From contig NZ_AXAJ01000007.1 in NCBI RefSeq assembly GCF_000472445.1, positions 124,750 through 188,749 on the forward strand: a stretch of 64,000 bases of DNA. Direction: 5' to 3'. The DNA comes from Burkholderia sp. WSM2230 (GTDB lineage Bacteria; Pseudomonadota; Gammaproteobacteria; Burkholderiales; Burkholderiaceae). Positions within the stretch are counted from its first letter, which is position 1. Each line of letters begins with the position of its first letter. The notes beneath the pieces were generated by a model. It searched no databases and was not told where the DNA came from. It saw nothing but the letters and a program-made list of their open reading frames with translations. Below, one piece after another: positions 10,070-18,395 of this stretch. The position numbers and the translations under genes are program-made.

Positions 10070-11329
10070 TCAGGGCACCACCGGTTGACCGGGGAGCGGC
10101 GGCACCGCGTCGCTGTGGTGGTCAGTGGATGCGTTATCGGAAGAGCAGCACGCGGACGCGGCGCGCGACTGCGCTTCGGCGCGCAGCTCGAGCGCGGCTG
10201 TCACGACCTCGCCGGGCGTCACCCCAAGCAGGCACGCGTGATGATGTTGCGGACACACGCTGCGATAACACCAGCGGCATTCGACATCGCGAAACAGCAC
10301 GCGATGCGGCGTTTGCCACGGCGTGTGCTGCGGATTCGTGAGTGCATACAGATCGACGACCGGCGTGCCGAGCGCGGACGCGAGATGCACCGGGCCGCTG
10401 TTGTTGGAGACCAGCACGCTGGCGCTTTCGACCAGCGCTGCCAGTTCGCCGAGTGCGAGCGCGCCGCTCATATCGTGCAGTTGTGTACGAACGCGCGGCG
10501 CAGCGGCGGAAATCACGGCCTCGACAAGGACGCGCTCGCTTGCGCTGCCGGTGATCAGAATGGGTGCGCCCGTTTCTTGAGCGAGCCGCGTCGCCACCTG
10601 ACCGAAGCGCTCCGGCGGATAGCGGCGCGAGGCGGCGGTTGCGCCCGGGTGCAACACGATCGGCGCGCTCCCGTTTGCATCGAGGTGCATGCCGCGTGCC
10701 GCGAGTTGCCTTGCCAGCGTGCGCCGATCCGACTCGTGCACCGCGAAGCGCATGTGAGTATCGGGCGCATGCGCGCCGACCTGGCGCACGAGGTCCAGTT
10801 GCCGCTCCACTTCGTGGCGTGTGCGCTGCTGGGGCTCCGGTTCGCGCAACCAGTCGGTGAGCAACGCATACGGATTCTCGCGGCAATGCGCGAGCCGCCG
10901 CGGGATGCCCGCCAGATAGCACAGCATCGCGGCCGGCAACGGGCTCTGACTGTAGACGGTGAAGATCACTGCCGCGTCGAAGCCGCCGCGCCGCAAGCGT
11001 TCCTGCATGCGTTGATCGTCGGCGAGGGAACGTGAACTCGCAGACGGATTCGCGACCCATGGCGCCTCGTATTCGATCACGTCGTCGACATCGTCCAGAT
11101 ACGGCGCGAGCGCGGCGCCGCTGCGCGATCCAAGCAGCGTGATATGGCGTCCGGGACCGGACTCGCGCAATGCATGCAGCGCGGGTGTGGTCATCAGCAC
11201 GTCGCCGAGGTTGTCGAGCCGCACGCACAGAATCCGCTTGATGTCCTCGCCCCAATGCGCAAGCTGCGGGCTCTCAGGCACGCGAGCGTGTGCGAGCATG
11301 GGTTGAGCGATCAGCAGCGGCGCGTTCAT
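10070..11329 (-). CDS. ADP-heptose:LPS heptosyltransferase-like enzyme (GT9), second copy
   Basis: A 419-residue GT9 enzyme. It has RILCVRLDNLGDVLMTTPAL near residue 33, VLHPGATAASRRYPPERF in the middle and SNNSGPVHLASALGTPVV for the nucleotide-sugar site. As in the other GT9 gene of the operon, a Cys-rich stretch follows (CRWCYRSVCPQHHHAC). About 30 residues precede the GT9 fold and about 45 follow it. Start ATG 11329 overlaps the GmhB-like gene's stop as ATGA. The acceptor is unknown; two GT9 genes beside a heptose phosphatase argue for a heptose-containing glycan. Confidence 0.87.
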   Translation of the reverse strand: MNAPLLIAQPMLAHARVPESPQLAHWGEDIKRILCVRLDNLGDVLMTTPALHALRESGPGRHITLLGSRSGAALAPYLDDVDDVIEYEAPWVANPSASSRSLADDQRMQERLRRGGFDAAVIFTVYSQSPLPAAMLCYLAGIPRRLAHCRENPYALLTDWLREPEPQQRTRHEVERQLDLVRQVGAHAPDTHMRFAVHESDRRTLARQLAARGMHLDANGSAPIVLHPGATAASRRYPPERFGQVATRLAQETGAPILITGSASERVLVEAVISAAAPRVRTQLHDMSGALALGELAALVESASVLVSNNSGPVHLASALGTPVVDLYALTNPQHTPWQTPHRVLFRDVECRWCYRSVCPQHHHACLLGVTPGEVVTAALELRAEAQSRAASACCSSDNASTDHHSDAVPPLPGQPVVP

Positions 11330-11931
11330 TGAGCGGTTTCCTCGCCGGCGGGCGCGGGCCGCGCCGCCGCTTCGACACTGCTCGCGACGATGCGGGCCGC
11401 CTCATGCAGATCAGCGGCGCGCGCGTGGGGCACGCGCTGCTGGCCTTCTATCCACTCGGTCTCATGGCCGTTGTCGAGCAGGATCGTGCGGCATCCGGCG
11501 CGATTGCCCGCTTCCACGTCGTCGAGAATGTCGCCGATGAACCAGCTCTGCGCGAGATCGAGCCGATGCTCGCGAGCCGCGCGCAGCAGCAGCCCTGGGG
11601 CCGGCTTGCGGCAGTCGCAGGCAGTCGCATAGGGCGCCACGCTGCCATCCGGATGATGCGGACACCAGTACGCGCCGGCGAGCGTCGCGCCGCACTCGGC
11701 AAACATGCGGGCGAGCTCGGCCTCCATGTCCTTTAACGCCGCACGCTGAAACTTGCCGAGCGCGACGCCCGACTGATTGCTGATCACGAACAGCGCGAAC
11801 GGCTGGCTCGCGAGCAGCGTCAACGCTTCGCGCGCGCCCGGTGCGAGGCGCATCAGCGAAGGGTCGATGTTGTAGGGCACGTCGTCGAGCAGCGTGCCGT
11901 CTTTGTCGAGAAAAACAGCGGGTTGCGGCAT
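11326..11931 (-). CDS. gmhB: D-glycero-manno-heptose 1,7-bisphosphate 7-phosphatase-like HAD enzyme
   Basis: A 201-residue HAD phosphatase of the GmhB/HisB type. It has FLDKDGTLLDD (catalytic Asp9 and Asp11), the SNQSG motif II, a zinc loop built from WCPHHPDG and CDCRKP, and WFIGDILDDVEAGN as motif IV. It would supply ADP-heptose precursor for the two GT9 enzymes encoded downstream. Start ATG 11931 leaves about 110 bases to the upstream GT4 gene, the largest gap in the operon, so an internal promoter there is possible. Histidinol phosphatase is the alternative, but the context favours heptose. Confidence 0.85.
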   Translation of the reverse strand: MPQPAVFLDKDGTLLDDVPYNIDPSLMRLAPGAREALTLLASQPFALFVISNQSGVALGKFQRAALKDMEAELARMFAECGATLAGAYWCPHHPDGSVAPYATACDCRKPAPGLLLRAAREHRLDLAQSWFIGDILDDVEAGNRAGCRTILLDNGHETEWIEGQQRVPHARAADLHEAARIVASSVEAAARPAPAGEETAQ

Positions 11932-12040
11932 GATGATGGCGGTGCTGAAAACGTGAACGATTCTCCGGAGACGAACAGCCGGTCCGCCCCGGTTCGACAA
12001 AACAGGTCGCGCTGATAGCGCTGCGATGAGGCGCGGCGTT

Positions 12041-13336
12041 CTAGCGGAACGACGCGCCGGCCGCCGCGCGCAGTCGAACCTCCACGCGTTCTTCCGCGGT
12101 TTTTGCAGGCAGGAGCCGCGCGGTGCGCATATAAATGCGCGCGAGCGATTCGCCCACGCCACGCCACGTGAACTCCTTGCGCGCGCGTTCGAGACCTGCT
12201 TCGCCCATGCGCTGCGCGAGCGCGGGATCGCGCCGCAACTGGTGAAGACGCGCGGCGAGCGCGAGCGGATCGCGCGGCGGCACCAGAAAGCCTGTGATGC
12301 CGTCGGCCACCGAATAGCGGATACCGCCGACATCTGCACCGATTACGGGCGTGCCGCAGGCCATTGCCTCGACCGGCGTGATGCCGAACGGCTCGTACCA
12401 CGGCGTCGTCACGAACACGTCGGCGGCGCTGTAGTAGTAGCGCAGTTGCGCGCGCCCGCGCCGGCCGACAAAGTGCGTCTGCTCCGCGACGCCGCATTCG
12501 TGTGCGATGCCGCGCAAGCGCGCGATTTCCGGCGTGGCCTTTTCATTGGGCGCATCCGAGTTGCCGCCCACTACATACAGTTGCGCGGAGGTTCTGAAGG
12601 CCTTTTTCAGCACGCCGACACCGCGCACGACGTTGTCAATGCCCTTGCGCTCGACGAGGCGGCCGAGCTGCAGCACGGTGAATTGATCCTGCTCCCAGCC
12701 GAGCGCTTCTCGCGCGGTGGCGCGGTCCATCGGATGAAACTCGTCCGCGTCGAAGCCGCAGGGCACGATCTGAATGCGCGCGGGGTCGGCCTGGTAATGC
12801 CCGATCAGGTCCGCTTCGTCCTGCGGACATTCGGCGATTACCACGTCGGACTGCGCGACGAGGTCGTCCTCGATTGCGAAGCGCTCGTCCGGGAAGCCGT
12901 CGTTCGCGCCTTGATGGATCCGGCGCACGCGGCCGAGTGCATGGAATGTCGTGACGAGCGGCACGCCGAGCGCCGCTTTCACCTTCATCGCCGCGAGGCC
13001 CGACATGAAGAAGTTCGCATGTATCACGTCATACGGTTTCTTCTCGCGGCGAAAGAATTCGATCAGGAATGCGGCGAACTCGTCCATGAAGGGCAGCAGC
13101 AGTTCCTTCGGCAACTGCATGGGCGGCCCCGCGGGGACATGGATCACGCGCACGCCCTCCATATCGGAGATGAGCGGCAGCAGCGCGCGGTCGCGGCGCG
13201 TGAACACATCCACTTGATGGCCCATCTCCGTGAGTTCACGCGCGACGTTCGCGACGTAAATGTTTTGTCCTCCGCTGTCGACGCCTCCGGCGACGGCGAG
13301 GGGCGAGGCGTGTTCACTGATGAGGGCGATCTTCAT
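12041..13336 (-). CDS. Glycosyltransferase family 4, sucrose-synthase/MshA-like
   Basis: A 431-residue GT-B enzyme. The N-terminus has GGVDSGGQNIYVANVARELT, typical of sucrose-phosphate-synthase-like and MshA-like GT4 enzymes; the C-terminal donor site is EPFGITPVEAMACGTPVIG. Two ATGs compete: 13342 would sit directly on the AAGGA (13343-13347), so ATG 13336 with six-base spacing is chosen. It is the first gene of the eight-gene glycan operon running to 4099. Donor and acceptor unknown. Confidence 0.88.
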   Translation of the reverse strand: MKIALISEHASPLAVAGGVDSGGQNIYVANVARELTEMGHQVDVFTRRDRALLPLISDMEGVRVIHVPAGPPMQLPKELLLPFMDEFAAFLIEFFRREKKPYDVIHANFFMSGLAAMKVKAALGVPLVTTFHALGRVRRIHQGANDGFPDERFAIEDDLVAQSDVVIAECPQDEADLIGHYQADPARIQIVPCGFDADEFHPMDRATAREALGWEQDQFTVLQLGRLVERKGIDNVVRGVGVLKKAFRTSAQLYVVGGNSDAPNEKATPEIARLRGIAHECGVAEQTHFVGRRGRAQLRYYYSAADVFVTTPWYEPFGITPVEAMACGTPVIGADVGGIRYSVADGITGFLVPPRDPLALAARLHQLRRDPALAQRMGEAGLERARKEFTWRGVGESLARIYMRTARLLPAKTAEERVEVRLRAAAGASFR

Positions 13337-13822
13337 TGACATTCCTTCGCGAGATAGGCGTTGGCAGGGCGTGTATGCGGCGCTTTGCTGAGAACTCTTA
13401 TGCAATTTCGCGCGATACGACGCTGTTACCCGGCGACAGCATGCGCTGTGCCTATGCGCGACAAGGCGGGCACGCCACCTCAATGCAACGGTGGGTGCGG
13501 AGAAGCGCTGTAGCGTTCCCTGTTTCCGAACCGGGAAGCGCTGTGGCGTTCCCTTTTTCTACAAGCCGTCATGTAAATTCGAGTAGTACTTGTACGGAAA
13601 GAGCGAATTTTTTCCTCTACCATGCGAGGCGAATCGCGCCTGTCCCCTCTGTGCTGCGTGTGCTAAGTTTTGTCCGATGGCGGGCGCAGTGCTTGCTCGT
13701 CACTGGCCTCGGCGCGCTTCCCCGCCATGCGGCGTTATCGTCGCGCCGCTTTGCGAATCCGCGTAGTGGAATCGAATGTCCGTCTGCAGCGCCCGTGCTG
13801 CGGCGGCTCTCACAGGGACCCC
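13337..13822. other. Divergent intergenic region, glycan operon / ABC fusion gene
   Basis: 486 bases between two outward-facing genes, the likely control region for both. It holds a pair of near-identical 20-base repeats (13502-13521 and 13535-13554) and an AT-richer stretch with a T run at about 13555-13620. No convincing ORF on either strand. I cannot place -35/-10 boxes with confidence. Confidence 0.6.
13502..13554. repeat. Two 20-base direct repeats with internal dyad
   Basis: GAAGCGCTGTAGCGTTCCCT (13502-13521) recurs as GAAGCGCTGTGGCGTTCCCT (13535-13554), one mismatch, 33 bases apart start to start. Each unit is an imperfect inverted repeat. The second, read from 13533, can fold as GGGAA-CGC / GCG-TTCCC with a one-base bulge, followed by TTTTT, which also looks like a terminator on the + strand. 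They could be operators or stacked hairpins. Confidence 0.5.
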
Positions 13823-16504
13823 ATGCCGAATCCCGCAACGCTGCCCCGCTCCCAGTTGACCCGCCGCATTGCCGCCGACCTGATGCGTGCGGTCTGGCGC
13901 TACCGCAACCAGACGCTCGCCGCTTTGCTGCTGATGGTCTCGGCCAAGCTCTCGACCGTGCTCATGCCGCTCGTGCTGAAGCACGTGGTGGACGAATTGG
14001 GGCACCCGATCGCGCAGGCGCTGTTTCCCGTCTTCCTCGTATTGACCTATGCGTTGCTGCGTTTTCTCGGCGATGCGTTGAACGAAGCACGCGACGTGGT
14101 GTTCAGCATCGTGACGCAACGCACGGTTGCGGCCTTCACAGAGCGCACCTTCGCGCACCTGCATCGCATGAGCGCGCGCTTTCATACGAAGCGCGAGACC
14201 GGCGCAATCGTGCGCGACGTGCAGAAGGGCGCCGACGGCATTGGGTTTCTGCTGGGCGTCGCGCTCTTCACTATCGTGCCGACCGGGTTCGAGATCGTCA
14301 CCATCGTCGCGATCATGGTCCACAATTACGCGCGCGAATTCATGATTGCGATTGCTGCGACCTTCGTGTGCTATGCGGTGTACACGTTCGTCTTCACGCG
14401 GCGGCGCGTCGCGTTCCAGCGTGCGGTCAATGCGCTCGAGGCGCAATCGGACGGCCGGCTGGTGGACAGTCTGCTGAATTACGACACCGTCAAATACTTC
14501 GCCACGGAAGACACCGAAACGCATCGACTTTCAGCGGTGCTGGAAAAATGGGTGCATGCGAGGACCGCGAATCAGCGCGCGCTGACTGCGTTGCATGTCG
14601 GGCAGAGCGCGGTGATCGCCTTCGGCATTGGCGCGATCATGCTGCTCGCGGCGCAGCATGTGGTGGCCGGCGCCATGACCGTGGGCGATCTGATTCTGGT
14701 GAACGCGTACATCATCCAGATCTGCATGCCGCTGAATACGCTCGGCTTCGTGTTCCGCGAGACCAACGACGCGATGGTGAACGTGGAGCGCATGTTCGAG
14801 ATACTGGCTGCGCGCGGGCGCGTTGGCGAAGATATCGACGAACCCGCCGCCAAACCGCTTATGGTGAGCGCCGGTCAGATATCGTTCGAGCATGTGGACT
14901 TCGGCTACGACCCGGCGCGGCAGATTCTGCGCGACGTCGATTTTCATGCGTATCCGGGCAAGACGCTGGCCATTGTCGGCGGAAGCGGCTCGGGGAAGTC
15001 GACGCTGGTGAAGCTGCTGTTCCGTCTATATCAGCCGAGCAGCGGCACGATTCGCATCGACGGGCAGGACATTGGCCAGGTCACGCAAAAGAGCCTGCGT
15101 GAAGCGATCGGCATCGTGCCGCAAGACACGGTGCTGTTCAACGAAACGATCGCCTACAACATCGCCTATGGGCGGCCGTCCGCCACGCGCGCGGACGTCG
15201 TGCGGGCGGCGCGCGCGGCGCAGCTCGACGAATTCATCGAACGCTTGCCGGACCATTACGACACGCGTGTCGGCGAGCGCGGCGTGCGGCTCTCGGGCGG
15301 CGAGCGGCAGCGCATTGCCATCGCGCGCGCGATTCTGAAAGACCCGCGCATCATCGTATTCGACGAAGCCACATCCGCGCTCGACACGCGTTCGGAGCGC
15401 GCGATCCAGACCGAGTTGACGCGCCTCGCGCAAGGCCGCACGTCGATTGTGATTGCGCATCGACTCTCGACCGTAGTCGACGCCGACTGGATTCTGGTGA
15501 TGGAACATGGCCGCGTGGTCGAGCAGGGCACGCATCGCGAACTGCTCGCGCGCGACGGCGTGTACGCGAAGATGTGGTCTCTGCAATGGCAGCAGGGCGA
15601 ACTGGAGCACGCGCAGCGCAAGCTCACCGCGCAATCGGTCAGCCTCGCGGCGTTGATGGCGGGCGTGATCGACGCGTTGCACGACGAGATTGCGGCACAG
15701 CGCGTGACCCTGTATCCGCAGATCAGCGACAACGACCTGCGTGTGACCGGCGACCCGAGCGTGCTGCAACCGCTGATCGCCGAGTTGTGCCGCAACGAGA
15801 TCGTGCACGCGAAGCCGGGGCAGCGCATCGAATTGCGCGTCGAGCGGCATAACAATCAGGTGTGGGTGACCGTGCTCGGCATGGGCGAGAAGCCCGCGGA
15901 ACTGTCGCAAACAGCGGCGCGCTATATGGAAGAGGCGCTCGCCGCCGCGGGCGGCAGCTTCACCCTGACGCCGCTCAACGGCCGGCTCGCGTATGTGGCA
16001 ATGTTGCCGCTGCGTCCCGTGGCCGATGCGGATGTGCAGGCACAGGCCGCGGCGGCGCCTGCCGACGTGGACGGCGCCGCGCCGCTCGAAGGTCTCTTCG
16101 TCATGGCGATCGACGATCAGGAAGATGCGCTCGACGCGCTCGAAGCGGTGCTCACCGCTAGCGGCGCGCGCGTGCGGACCGCATTGTCGGGCAAGGAGGC
16201 ATTGGACTGGTTCGCGCAGACGGAGACCGTGCAATGGCCGCATGCATTGCTATGCGATATCGTGCTCGCCGACGAAGATGGCTACGACGTGCTGCGCCGT
16301 TTGCGTCGGCTCGAAGCCGAGCGCCAGTTGCCGTTGCAGGACCGTGTGCCGGCCATCGCCTTGACCGGCTACGCGCAGAGCGAGGACCGCATGCGCGCGA
16401 AAATGGCTGGTTTTCAGGCGCATTTGACGAAGCCCGTTGCGCCCGAGCAGCTGATCGGCGAGATTCGCAATCTTGCCATGGCGTCCGCGCGTACCGGCGC
16501 GTAG
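13823..16504 (+). CDS. Atm1-type ABC exporter fused to kinase-like ATPase and receiver domains
   Basis: An 893-residue inner-membrane protein. Residues about 1-330 form an ABC exporter transmembrane domain of the Atm1/ABCB7 type (segment ETGAIVRDVQKGADGIGFLL). The nucleotide-binding domain has Walker A GGSGSGKST (about 385), signature LSGGERQR (about 490), Walker B IIVFDEATSALD (about 510) and the H-loop IAHRLSTV. After the usual end of an Atm1 exporter (about 600) comes a segment (about 620-735) resembling a histidine-kinase HATPase domain without clear N, G1 or G2 boxes. Residues about 757-888 are a receiver domain with Asp764/Asp765, phosphoacceptor Asp812, Thr848 and Lys870 in place. ATG 13823 has AGGGA four bases upstream; the open frame back to 13670 is not family-like. 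Known Atm1 exporters move glutathione or metal-thiol compounds; the cargo here is unknown. Confidence 0.88.
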   Translation: MPNPATLPRSQLTRRIAADLMRAVWRYRNQTLAALLLMVSAKLSTVLMPLVLKHVVDELGHPIAQALFPVFLVLTYALLRFLGDALNEARDVVFSIVTQRTVAAFTERTFAHLHRMSARFHTKRETGAIVRDVQKGADGIGFLLGVALFTIVPTGFEIVTIVAIMVHNYAREFMIAIAATFVCYAVYTFVFTRRRVAFQRAVNALEAQSDGRLVDSLLNYDTVKYFATEDTETHRLSAVLEKWVHARTANQRALTALHVGQSAVIAFGIGAIMLLAAQHVVAGAMTVGDLILVNAYIIQICMPLNTLGFVFRETNDAMVNVERMFEILAARGRVGEDIDEPAAKPLMVSAGQISFEHVDFGYDPARQILRDVDFHAYPGKTLAIVGGSGSGKSTLVKLLFRLYQPSSGTIRIDGQDIGQVTQKSLREAIGIVPQDTVLFNETIAYNIAYGRPSATRADVVRAARAAQLDEFIERLPDHYDTRVGERGVRLSGGERQRIAIARAILKDPRIIVFDEATSALDTRSERAIQTELTRLAQGRTSIVIAHRLSTVVDADWILVMEHGRVVEQGTHRELLARDGVYAKMWSLQWQQGELEHAQRKLTAQSVSLAALMAGVIDALHDEIAAQRVTLYPQISDNDLRVTGDPSVLQPLIAELCRNEIVHAKPGQRIELRVERHNNQVWVTVLGMGEKPAELSQTAARYMEEALAAAGGSFTLTPLNGRLAYVAMLPLRPVADADVQAQAAAAPADVDGAAPLEGLFVMAIDDQEDALDALEAVLTASGARVRTALSGKEALDWFAQTETVQWPHALLCDIVLADEDGYDVLRRLRRLEAERQLPLQDRVPAIALTGYAQSEDRMRAKMAGFQAHLTKPVAPEQLIGEIRNLAMASARTGA

Positions 16505-16539
16505 AAGATTCGCGGTAAGCGTGAGGCGCGTCTGATGAT

Positions 16540-17484
16540 TCACGTGCTGGCGTCGGCTTTACCCACCGTTGGCTTCGCGCGAGTGCTGGGCGCCGGCGCT
16601 GCCATCTGCCGTTCGCCGGTCCGCACGCGTTCGCGCAGGTTCAGCACGTGAGGTGGCACGGGCTTGCGGTTTCTCAACGCCCATGCAAGGCCGCGCAGGA
16701 GTGGAAGACCGTCGCGAGCGAGCGTGCCTTCGCGTGAGAAGGTTGCGAGCGCCTGTGCTGTCGCGCGGCACGCTTCGGGCCACGGCAGACGCAGCCACGC
16801 GATCCACGCGGCATTTCGCGCGAGCGTGCGCCGCCGCAAGCCGCTGTCGCGCGACGGCGACGGATGATGATGGACCATCAACTGATCGCAGTAGACAATG
16901 GCGTGCCCGGATGCGAGTACGTCCAGCGCAACAAGTTCTTCTTCTCCGCCGATGAAAAGCCGCCGCTCATAGCCGCCCAACTCGCGAAACAGGGATGTGC
17001 GAAACACGCACGCGCCCGCCATGTAGCCGATCAGCGCGGGGCCCGGCAATCCCTCGCTGCCGAGCGGGCTCGCACGCATTACCGAGCACATCGGGTCGGT
17101 GATCTGGTCTTCGCCCACCACCACGCGGCCGCTCAGAATGCCGACGTTCGGCCATGCATCGAGCAGTTGCACCGCGCGTTCCAGCGCGCCCGGTTCCCAC
17201 CAGGTGTCGTCATCGCAGAACGCGACGTAGTCGGTGCCGACACAGGCAGCGGCGCGGTTGCGTCCAGCCGCGCCGAGATTCGCCTTGCATTCGACGATGC
17301 ATACGGTAGGAAAGAGCGTCTTCACCAACGCTACGGTGTTGTCGCTCGAGCCGTTATCTGCCACAAAGATTGGCGGATTTTCCGGAAGGGCGACTAAGCG
17401 CTCGAGGGTAGCCACAAGCTCGTCGGCGCGGTTGTGTGTCAGAACGACGACCGAAATGCGCCGGGAAAGCGGTTTATTGTCCAT
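16540..17484 (-). CDS. Glycosyltransferase family 2
   Basis: A 314-residue GT-A enzyme with ISVVVLTHNRADEL, VADNGSSDNT and the metal site AFCDDDTWWEP, followed by GGYERRLFIGGEEELVALD. It resembles rhamnosyltransferase-like GT2 proteins; no membrane segment is evident. Start uncertain: ATG 17484 is used, though a TTG 14 codons upstream is in frame, and neither has a clear Shine-Dalgarno. The gene lies 60 bases after the PIG-L deacetylase gene on the same strand, suggesting a two-gene unit acting on the same glycan or glycolipid. It converges with the ABC fusion gene. Confidence 0.82.
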   Translation of the reverse strand: MDNKPLSRRISVVVLTHNRADELVATLERLVALPENPPIFVADNGSSDNTVALVKTLFPTVCIVECKANLGAAGRNRAAACVGTDYVAFCDDDTWWEPGALERAVQLLDAWPNVGILSGRVVVGEDQITDPMCSVMRASPLGSEGLPGPALIGYMAGACVFRTSLFRELGGYERRLFIGGEEELVALDVLASGHAIVYCDQLMVHHHPSPSRDSGLRRRTLARNAAWIAWLRLPWPEACRATAQALATFSREGTLARDGLPLLRGLAWALRNRKPVPPHVLNLRERVRTGERQMAAPAPSTRAKPTVGKADAST

Positions 17485-17544
17485 GCGGTTGTTTGCTTTT
17501 AACGAGGCGATGCCCCGGTCAAGCAAACGATGTGCCGTTCGCTT

Positions 17545-18255
17545 TCAACCAGCTTCAGGTTCTATTCGCCGCGTTTGTAGCTGCCAATACTTTTCCGTCG
17601 AATAGAGCCTGGTTTCGGCGTCTGCACCGAATGCGCGCAACTGGCTCGTGTATGCCGCAATTGCTTCGCGCTTCATCTTTTCATGCGAAGCGGATCGGTT
17701 GATCGTGGCGGGCACGTCATCGGCGGGACTGAGCAGGTAGCCGCGTTTCGTCAGTTCTTCAATGCGTTGGGACACGGCCTGGTCCATCCGTCTATATGGA
17801 ACGTCTTCATAAGCATGGAATACCGTGTCGGGCATCTCGGTGATTAGCGGGAGACACGCGTCGGTTACGAGCATGTGATCCGAATGAAAGAGGCCAAGCG
17901 GCACTATTGCCTTGTCCGGCTTGTGCGCCCGGAATGTGTGGCGCAGAGCTTCGGTCAGTTCATTCAGCGACGGAGTCTGTCGATATTGCGCATCGCAGAA
18001 GGGCAGATGAACGGGTTGCGCGCCGAGCATTTGCAGCGCTAGGGCGTCTTCCCGCTTGCGGGCCTGCATGGCTTCGAATGCGTCTTTAAAGCCCGATTGG
18101 CGGTCCCAGTCGGTCGACATATTCTCGCGCGGCGGGGCCGTAAACACCGTGCAGACAATCGCCGAGGGGCTCGCTATGAGCAGCAGGCCACAACTCAATA
18201 CCGCATCGTCGAGATGGGGAGAAACGACGAGCAGGCGGGCATGCGATTGCGTCAT
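17545..18255 (-). CDS. PIG-L family zinc deacetylase
   Basis: A 236-residue LmbE/PIG-L-fold hydrolase that by family removes an acetyl group from an N-acetylglucosamine-type sugar. Zinc ligands are in SPHLDDAVLSCG (His and Asp, the usual HPDD with Leu for Pro) and HSDHM. No signal peptide. Start at ATG 18255, where the family-like sequence begins (MTQSHARLLVVSPHLDD). Upstream partner of the GT2 gene; together they suggest deacetylation plus glycosyl transfer on a sugar or thiol-sugar precursor. The substrate is not predictable. Confidence 0.83.
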   Translation of the reverse strand: MTQSHARLLVVSPHLDDAVLSCGLLLIASPSAIVCTVFTAPPRENMSTDWDRQSGFKDAFEAMQARKREDALALQMLGAQPVHLPFCDAQYRQTPSLNELTEALRHTFRAHKPDKAIVPLGLFHSDHMLVTDACLPLITEMPDTVFHAYEDVPYRRMDQAVSQRIEELTKRGYLLSPADDVPATINRSASHEKMKREAIAAYTSQLRAFGADAETRLYSTEKYWQLQTRRIEPEAG

Positions 18256-18395
18256 TTTGTGATGTATCGGTCGTTGGAGTGAGAGGCAATTCGCCAGGTG
18301 AGCAAATCGCGGGCCCGCTCTCTGACCAACAGCGGTGCTACGCAAGGAATGCGGCTTGCTGCTCTATGGCCGTACTGTTTTCCGTGTGACACCTC

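Noticed and set aside
12026..13339. 437-codon + strand frame across the GT4 gene
   Set aside because: Long antisense frames are common in GC-rich genes; the sequence is His/Arg/Ala-rich without domain features.
13502..13554. Possible CRISPR-like repeat pair
   Set aside because: Only two units, a 13-base spacer, no cas genes. Kept as an operator or hairpin candidate instead.
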